Positions 57,001 through 64,000 of a stretch of 64,000 nucleotides of DNA are shown here, in pieces. A program made the position numbers and the translations under genes. Source of the DNA: Campanula takesimana (taxonomy: Eukaryota > Streptophyta > Magnoliopsida > Asterales > Campanulaceae); assembly GCA_026119855.1 (NCBI GenBank), contig JAOWBW010000112.1, positions 1,860,001 to 1,924,000 on the forward strand, written 5' to 3'. The stretch's first letter is position 1. Every line of letters begins with the position of its first letter. The notes beneath the pieces were generated by a model. It searched no databases, had not been told where the DNA came from, and saw only the letters and a list, made by a program, of their open reading frames with translations.

Positions 57001-58329
57001 GACAATTCTAAAAACACGCACAAACACCATATTCACTGTGTAGCAAAAAAAATGAGAATCAAGAAGTAATTGCTCAAGAACACGAAGACACGAATAGAGA
57101 AAAACAAAAACACGAAGATACTGTTCATGGCGAAAAAAACTCAGAAAAACGATCCAGAGCATGAAAATCCATAAAGGTATACCAAAATGAACACAGAAAC
57201 CGATTAAACCGAAAATATCATCAATTTCATTATCAAGAACACAATAATCATCAGAATATGAAAGGGCAAAATGAAGAACATTAACAAAAGATTTGAAAAA
57301 TTTACATGGCACAAGGAGATTTATCAATTGGAATTTGAATCTAAACATAATATTGAACTCGAAATCATGAAAAAAATTATTATCAAAGCATATATCAACT
57401 CAGAAAATGAATCAGTCATAGAATAAGAAGGGTTGTAAAGACCCGCCAAAATGAAAAGTGAAAAACTAAAATAGCGATGTTTTGAGTCAAGAAATCATAC
57501 CATTGTGTCTTCAGAGTAGTTCTTGGGGTTTCTTAGATGATTTCGTTGGTTGGGATGATTTTGGTGCCATTTATAGATAAAAATCGAGTAGAAATGAGAG
57601 AGAATAAACTGGGTTTATAGAGAGAGAAAGTAGAGAGATGAAGAGAGAGAAGGGGTTTCTGAAAAAGTGTTTTGCAGAGAGGTGGAGGTTAAGGAAGTAG
57701 TGGAGCCGTTTGTGCAGAGAAGTGGGAGGTTAACTCTGCAAATCAATTTGAAAAAAATGAGATTCCAATGATGTCCTTTCGCCATAATGCATGGATAGTG
57801 ACGTGGACATAAATAATAGGGAATAAAATTAATTGCAAATGATTTGAATTAAATGAAAAACGAGGGAAGAGAGGAATTACAAAATTACCCTTTTGATGAC
57901 TAGGGAGGATCCTAAAAATTGCTAAGTTAGAAACACTTACCTGGTCCCATAACTTTTGCGGTCAGGTGCTTGACCGTGAGTATTTTTGCGGTCAAGAATG
58001 TTACCTTGGCCTATGTATGCTTCTTTAAAGCAGTGAACGAATATCATCATTTTCCCATGCGGTCGGCTTCTTTAAAGTCTGAACAAATTACATCTTTATA
58101 TGCGGTTAATGGGGCGGTTGGCATATGAAGCGGTCGACATTTATGCGGTCAGCATTGATGAGGTCAGTAAGCTTCGATAGATTTTGATGCTTCGACCCGA
58201 ATTACTTGACCTGTGAGATGGTAATCGACCGTGATTGCTTTACCGGTAAGGGTGTTGACCGTGACCTACTTGTTTTTGAACTTGGATAAAACATAAGACA
58301 TTAGCACAATCAAAGTATATGGACAAGTA
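57001..58329 (-). other. Spacer between pol and the env-like region
   Basis: No domain recognised. GCGGTC/GACCGT words are dense at 56900-56970 and 57955-58265. A purine-rich AGAGAGAGAA stretch lies near 57595-57660. Confidence 0.5.
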
Positions 58330-60308
58330 ATTAAAGTTCTAGCATACCCATCTCTCCTCTAAGATACCTAAATCTCTTGGAATCCAGAGCCTTGGTGAGA
58401 ATATCTGCAATTTGATTGTCAGTACTCACATACTCTAGATGGATATTATACCTTTTTCCACATGATCCTTGAGAAAGTTGTATTTGATATCAATGTGTTT
58501 GGTTTTTGAATGCATGACAGGGTTGTTGGAGACAGCAATGGTAGATGTATTGTCACAAAGATTGGACAATTTTTGTCTTCGTTGATTCGTAGTCAACCAA
58601 TTGTTGCTTCATCCAGAGCACTTGGCAGCAGCAGCTTCCAGCAGCTATATATTCAGCTTCTGTGGTAGATACAGAGACTGAGGCTTGTTTTTCTTGCTTG
58701 CCCATGAAACTAGTCGATTTCCAAGAAAATGATATGTTCCACTCGTGCTTTTCCTATCTATTGTACACTGCATAATCTGCATCTGAGTAACCTGTAAGAT
58801 CAAAGTTTGAATCTTTGGAGTACCAAAGTCCAAGGTTAATATTCCCAGATAGATATCGAATAATACGTTTAACAGCAATAAGATGTGCTTCTCTAGGATC
58901 AGCTTGATAACGTGCACAAACGCAAACACTAAACATGATATCTGGTCTACTAGCAGTTAAGTATAGGAGAGAGCCAATCATACCTCGATACAAGGTTTGA
59001 TCAACCTTCTTACCTTTCAAGTCTTTGTCTAGCTTGTTACCAGTAGCCATAGGAGTGTCGTATGCCTTTGCATTTTCAAGTCCAAATTTCTTGATAAGGT
59101 CCTTTGTGTACTTTGCTTGATTGAGGAAGATGCCTTCAGCACATTGTTTAATTTGAAGTCCAAGGAAGAATGTCAATTCTCCCATCATGCTTATCTCAAA
59201 TTTGCTTTCATGAGTTTCTCAAACGCTTACACAACAATTCATTAGTAGAACCAAAAATAATATCATCTACATATATTTGAACTAATAAAGTATGATCATG
59301 ATATTTAGCAATGAATAAAGTTGTGTCGATCTTACTACGCTTGAAGCCTTTCTCTAGGAGAAATTTAGATAGAGTATCATACCATGCACGTGGAGCTTGT
59401 TTGAGTCCATATAAAGCTTTACGGAGTTTATAGACATGATTTGGAAATTTGGGGTCTTCAAATCCGGGTGGTTGAGCAACAAAGACTGTTTCTTGAAGTT
59501 CACCGTTGAGGAATGCACTCTTCACATCCATTTGATATAGCTTGAATCTTTTGTAAGAGGCATAAGCTAAGAATATCCTTATAGCTTCGAGTCTTGCAAC
59601 GGGGGCAAATGTTTCATCATAATCAATGCCTTCTTCTTGTCTATATCCTTGTGCAACCAACCTAGCTTTGTTCCTTGTGATGCTTCCATTCTCATCCATC
59701 TTGTTTCTGAACACCCACTTTGTACCAATCACTCCTTGATCTTGTGGTCTTGGAACTAGGTGTCCAAACTTTGCATCTTTCAAATTGGTTGAGCTCTTCT
59801 TGCATAGCAACAACCCAACTTGAGTCTTGGAGTGCTTCATCAACTTTCTTGGGTTCAACTTGAGATATAAATGCTGTAAGTGCATCGTAGTTTGATCTTC
59901 TTGTTCGAACGCCAGAATGCAAGTCACCAATGATATTCTGAATTGGGTGATCTCTAACCTCACGAACTTCTTGAGGTATATCTGGTTGAGTTGATGGTGG
60001 TTGTAAGTCTTCTAGTGGTACATCATTTGTGCCATCCCAATCATAAGTAATTTGAGGGATAGGTTCTTCAATATTTATGGGTGTCTCAACTTCAACTCCA
60101 TTTGAGGTAGCAGCAGATGAGGTAGCTTCTGGTGCTTCATATGAGGTAGATGGAGGTGCAGTTGAGGTAGATGGGTTTCCTTGAGTTGATTGATTTTGTG
60201 GTTGATTTGTACCTGTCTCATTAAGCTCAACAAAATCATCAGCAACATTTGGAGCCATATGTGGCTCAAGGAGAGAATGTTCATCAAAAGTAACATGAAC
60301 AGATTCAA
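58330..60308 (-). pseudogene. RT and RNase H of the SIRE-like element
   Basis: From 60258 a Gln/Pro/Ser-rich linker leads to RT motifs [47 protein letters not shown] and YVDDIIFGS, then ELTFFLGLQIKQ, RNase H (LTGYSDADYA, STSGTYHFLGNRLVSW) and a C-terminal LDSKRFRYLRGEMGM near 58340. Frameshifts at about 59720, 59200, 58770 and in the last 300 bp break the frame. Confidence 0.85.
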
Positions 60309-60963
60309 CTATCTTAAGAGTGGTTTTATAAATACACGAAAATCTTTTGAGTGTTTATCATACCCAATAAATATACCTTCATCGGCCTTAGGAGCAAATT
60401 TGCCTCGATGTTCTTTACCGTTGTAGAGTATGAAGCATTTGCATCCAAATATCTTGAAGTATGCTATGTTGGGGGGTTCTTCCTCTCCAAAGTTCATAAG
60501 GAGTTTTTGTTGTAGGTCTTGTTGATGAGGGATCTATTTTGAGTGAAGCATGCTGTGTTGACGGCTTCAGCCCAAAAGTATTGAGGTAGCTTTGCTTCAG
60601 CAATCATTGTCTTCCAGCCTCTATCAACGTTCTGTTCTTCCTTTCCACAACACCATTTTGTTGTGGAACTCCAGCAGCAGAGAAGTTGTGGTCAATACCA
60701 TGGTCATCACAGTGCTGAGCTACACCGTTGTTCTTGAATTCTGTACCGTTGTCGGATCGAACACTAACGATGTCATCTTCCTTTTGTGTTTGGAGCTGTC
60801 TAAAGAGTGCGGTCAAAATGTCATAACAATCATCCTTTGAGATCATCATTTCAACCCACGTATATCTTGAATAATCATCTACCACAACTAATGTATATCT
60901 ATTTCCACCAATACTTGTGGTAGTAACAGGTCCAAACGGTCCATGTGAAGTAATTGCAAACAT
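60309..60963 (-). pseudogene. Integrase of the SIRE-like element
   Basis: Catalytic aspartates and glutamate are recognisable in VVDDYSRYTWVEMM, SVRSDNGTEFKNNG and PQQNGVVERKNRTL. Downstream, KTPYELWRGRTPQ and FIGYDKHSKDFRV belong to the usual C-terminal stretch. There are frameshifts near 60603 and 60480. Confidence 0.85.
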
Positions 60964-61121
60964 CTTGAAGTTGAAGGGGTCGTCTTGCTGGAGAAAGACG
61001 ATTTTGGTGTTTGCCTAGTTGACATGCTGTGCACTTCTCATCGTGGTTATCAGCTACTTTGGGTAGACCACGAACTAGATTTTCTCTACCAATCTGGAGA
61101 GATACTTGAAGTTTAAGTGAC

Positions 61122-61562
61122 TTAGTCTTTTATGCCACAGCAACTATTCTTACTAACATTCTTTGCTACAAAACAGAGATTAGAAAAAGCAAGATGAATT
61201 AAAATCACAACATAAACATTTTTATTACAAATCCCTTTGAGCAAAGTGACGCCGGATATGCCATCTTTGATGAGACAGAAATTTGAAGTGAAGTGGCATT
61301 GCAATCCTTTGTCGCAGAACTGAGATATTGAGAGTAGATTGTGTTGTAGTCCAATAACTAGAGAGACTTCTTGGATGGTGATTTTTCCTTTACGAATGAC
61401 TCCATATCCTACAGTCTTTCCTTTGTTATTATCTCCGAAGGTTACTGATGGCCCTTTTTCTTCACGGACATCTTCCAATAAATTGATATCTCTGGTCATG
61501 TGCCTTGAGCAGCCACTATCGAGATACCATAAGCTTGATTTATCCTTGGAATGTCCAGCCAT
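61122..61562 (-). pseudogene. Protease and pre-integrase region of the SIRE-like element
   Basis: LWYLDSGCSRHMT holds the retropepsin D-S-G catalytic motif, followed by SVTFGDNNKGKTVGYG and LLSISQFCDKGLQCHF, a classic copia order. The frame ends at 61122, before the zinc finger of integrase. Confidence 0.85.
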
Positions 61563-61662
61563 TAAGCAGAGGACCCTACAAAATAGACATTTAAAAACAA
61601 GGTCCCCTTTTTATTCTTTTGGGTCCAAAGGGTTAGCAACTTTTGAACAACCCACACTTGCC

Positions 61663-61921
61663 TCACAGAAGGAGGGTTATCTTTCTGGGATTGGGTGTGA
61701 ATCTCAAAAGACATTCAGCAGCCTTGTGACCATAACCATCACACACAGAACAATGGTGGAAGCCACCCAACTTAGGGTTAACAAACTTCGTTGAAGTCTT
61801 GAGCACAACATTGTTTACTGGTATGGATGAGGTCTCCTTAACAAAGTTCATCCTTTTGAACTTTGCTGCCTTGCCGCCACTTGCGGTCGCCGGCTTCCAG
61901 GATGCGGTCGCCAGCTTCCTA
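61663..61921 (-). pseudogene. Gag C-terminus with zinc knuckle of the SIRE-like element
   Basis: HHCSVCDGYGHKAAECL is a CCHC knuckle. The upstream 45 residues include two ATA(S/W)-type repeats encoded by GCGGTCGCC words. Truncated at 61922 by LTR sequence. Confidence 0.75.
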
Positions 61922-64000
61922 TGTCGCGACCCCGGACCCCGCGGGCCCCGGGACCGCGATCTGGACGTCGACTCTAAAACCAAAACTATGAAATACTGAA
62001 GTTAAAAATTCCATTTGATACAAAAGGGTAATGATCCAAATTTTACAAAACCAAGTTTGATAAAAACTAATACAACTATCATAAACTTCCACAAGTTTAT
62101 GCCCAACAAAATACAAATGTACAAAAACCTAATGACGTCAATGTTTGGTACAAATATCCCCAAAGGGTTACACATTGATATAATGTAAACCAACCTATAC
62201 AACTTTCCCCAAAAGAACGGATCCACACTCGACGTCCTCTTTCTCGTGATCAGCGAGACTAATCCTTAGCACCTGGGGGGGTTAAGGAAAAACAAAGATA
62301 AAAGAAAGGGGTGAGATAAATCTCAATAACTTACTAATGCAACTACATGACATGCTATGATGCAATATACAATAAGCAATAATAAATATCACATAGCACA
62401 TAGCATTATCACATAACAGATAGCAGCGGAATAAACACATAACAAAGGATATAGCCAAGGTTTTCCAAACCGGATCATCCAAATAAAGGATCGCTGCGCA
62501 GCTTCAATAATCAACAAATCATCATCTTCATAATAGCATGAAAGCCGAAGAGAAAACCCCCGGTACCGGAACCAATAACCATAACAGTGTCACAAAGGGA
62601 CAAGGATCATGACACAAAGTCATACCCGCTAGCCAGATACATTCACAAAGGAACGCTGACTTATCCTTTCCAAGGCCAATCTGGAGAAGGGGTAAAGAAG
62701 GGGAAAAACAATGGTCAACATTATAATGGACTTGGCTTTGCCATTATAATCTTTCCCATCGCCCAAACACACACAAAATACCAGCTGGACTTTCAAATAA
62801 ATGCTAAGTAATAATAATTTAGCATGATGAACAACTTAAGGTTCCAAAGTAGGGAACCAATCAAATTTAAGTTACCACAAAGGTCAACCAATGCAAACAG
62901 CACATCAAAGATGAACTACCTTACCAAAACGGTACTTAAATACATTCACATCATATTTATTCACAAGAAATCAAATCCACACAATAAAGTGTTCCACGGT
63001 GTTATCTTAAGTTAATTAGAAGGATCAAACCTAAACTAGTTAGGCCTTAAGTCTTAAACCAAGCAAAAAGGTCAAATTCCTGGAACAGGGGGCGGGCGGG
63101 CACCTGGTATGGGGCAGCGGGGGCGCTTGAATGTCCAGTAAGTTTGGTCATCAGAAAATGACATGTAGGCGGGCGCCTGGCAAGGGTCAGGCGGGCGCCT
63201 GGTCTACGGACTGGAAGAAAACAGAGCTGGGTTTCTCCATTTCATACCAAAACAACCCCAAATCCTTACCATTCCTAAATCAACCAAAAACAAGACTCCC
63301 AACAAGCATACTAAGGTACCCAAACAACATTTAACTAAAAAGGGGATCTTAACAACACCCTTATCAACCAAAACCAAGAATCAAACTCAACATTTATGAT
63401 TTCACCATTTTTAACCAAAAGCTCAAATAAATTCAAAATAAATTCTAAACTCAACCAAACTTCAAAATATAACACATCAAACATTATCTAAGCATGATAT
63501 GAACATTTTAGCATCAAAATGGGGGAAAAGTAACTTACTTGATTTTTCTCAAAGTTGACGGAATTTGAATATTTTTGGCTTCCTACGATCCTATCGACGA
63601 TCTAAACAATGTTCACGTTTTAAGAAATGAGAGAAGATGAGAGGAAGAAGGAGAAAATGAAGAGAGAAGTAAAGAGAAAGAAAACTTACCCAAAATGCTA
63701 GAGAGATGGAGAGTTGGCTGGGAGTTGGAGAAAGAGTGAGGGGAGAAGGTTAGGGAGGTGAGGGAAATGTTTAAAAGATTACACTTAGGCCCCCTCCCTT
63801 ACACTACACACAAACACTACACTCCCTTCTAACAATTAAGACTCGACACTTCCACACTAGCCCAAATAACTCGAATAAAATGCTAAGCGTAATTATTATA
63901 ACACTTAATTGCACACATAAATATTTAAATAAATAATAATTTAAATAAATAAACAAGCAAATAAATAAAATAAATAATTATTTATTACTAATAAAATAGA
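61922..64000 (-). repeat. LTR of a minus-strand Ty3/gypsy element, runs off the window
   Basis: In plus sense it begins TGTCGCGACCCCGGACCCCG, i.e. the LTR's 3' end on the minus strand. GGGGTGAGATAAATCTCAAT near 62309 parallels GGGGTGAGCGAACAA in the LTR at 49916-52038. No coding sequence. It contains a GGCGGGCGCC word cluster and AT-rich DNA to the window end. The other LTR end is not visible. Confidence 0.65.
63090..63203. repeat. GGCGGGCGCCTGG word cluster (four copies, two pairs)
   Basis: GGCGGGCGGGCACCTGG, GGGGGCGCTTGA, GGCGGGCGCCTGG, GGCGGGCGCCTGG. The first two and last two are close, with about 45 bp between the pairs. Preceded by TTCCTGGAACAGGG. Confidence 0.85.

Larger units (their letters stand above)
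52418..61921 (-). mobile_element. SIRE/Maximus-like Ty1/copia element with env-like region, 5' truncated
   Basis: Order on the minus strand: gag zinc knuckle (61921-61663), protease (61562-61122), integrase (60963-60309), RT-RNase H (60258-58330), env-like region (about 57000-54300), purine tract, and a 1516-bp 3' LTR (53933-52418, TGTTGGGTATGC...GGGACCAACA). The 5' LTR and gag N-terminus are removed by a gypsy LTR at 61922. An extra region between pol and the 3' LTR is the hallmark of the SIRE/Maximus lineage. Confidence 0.8.

Overview
This is a plant nuclear window, almost certainly from a eudicot. It has four intron-bearing host genes with GT-AG introns, Stowaway-type MITEs carrying the CTCCCTCCGTCCC end at high density, and a thick layer of nested LTR retrotransposons. 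No lineage below eudicot can be named from sequence alone. Two assembly gaps of exactly 100 N (1733-1832 and 33116-33215) mark unresolved sequence.

Layout. 1-1732 is the 3' end of a Ty3/gypsy element plus non-coding repeat. 3102-16189 (+) is a sphingoid long-chain base kinase 2 (LCBK2) type lipid kinase in 12 exons; its second intron is swollen to 7.8 kb by an internally deleted Ogre/Tat-like element (4385-10505). 17757/17851-20575 (+) is a DUF2358 gene in 5 exons, convergent with a GT31/DUF604 glycosyltransferase gene (21000-24554, -, 3 exons). 28389-32678 (+) is an MSL1-type mitochondrial mechanosensitive channel gene whose last exon is not found before the gap and the retrotransposon nest. 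Introns and flanks hold about 16 MITEs, several nested with clear target-site duplications (TSDs).

From 33216 onward everything is transposon. A Tekay/Del-like chromovirus (33216-47795) has an 8.5-kb Ty1/copia element (38305-46842, LTRs of 1491 bp each, TSD ATGTG) inserted in its 3' LTR. Then come a Tat-like LTR fragment, a Ty1/copia pol fragment (48340-49915), a minus-strand gypsy LTR with a gag remnant (49916-52417), a minus-strand SIRE/Maximus-like Ty1/copia element with an env-like region (52418-61921), and a minus-strand gypsy LTR that runs off the window.

The host genes are not an operon or pathway: they are a lipid kinase, a putative plastid protein, a Golgi-type glycosyltransferase and a mitochondrial channel. 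The most unusual signals are in the transposons. Each of several unrelated retroelements carries its own short GC-rich word in small clusters in the LTR, and in two elements again in the 5' leader. A 24-bp minisatellite and a set of leader hairpins show stem covariation. Three host genes carry apparent single-base deletions; their uniform type and the lack of substitution stops suggest assembly errors rather than gene decay.
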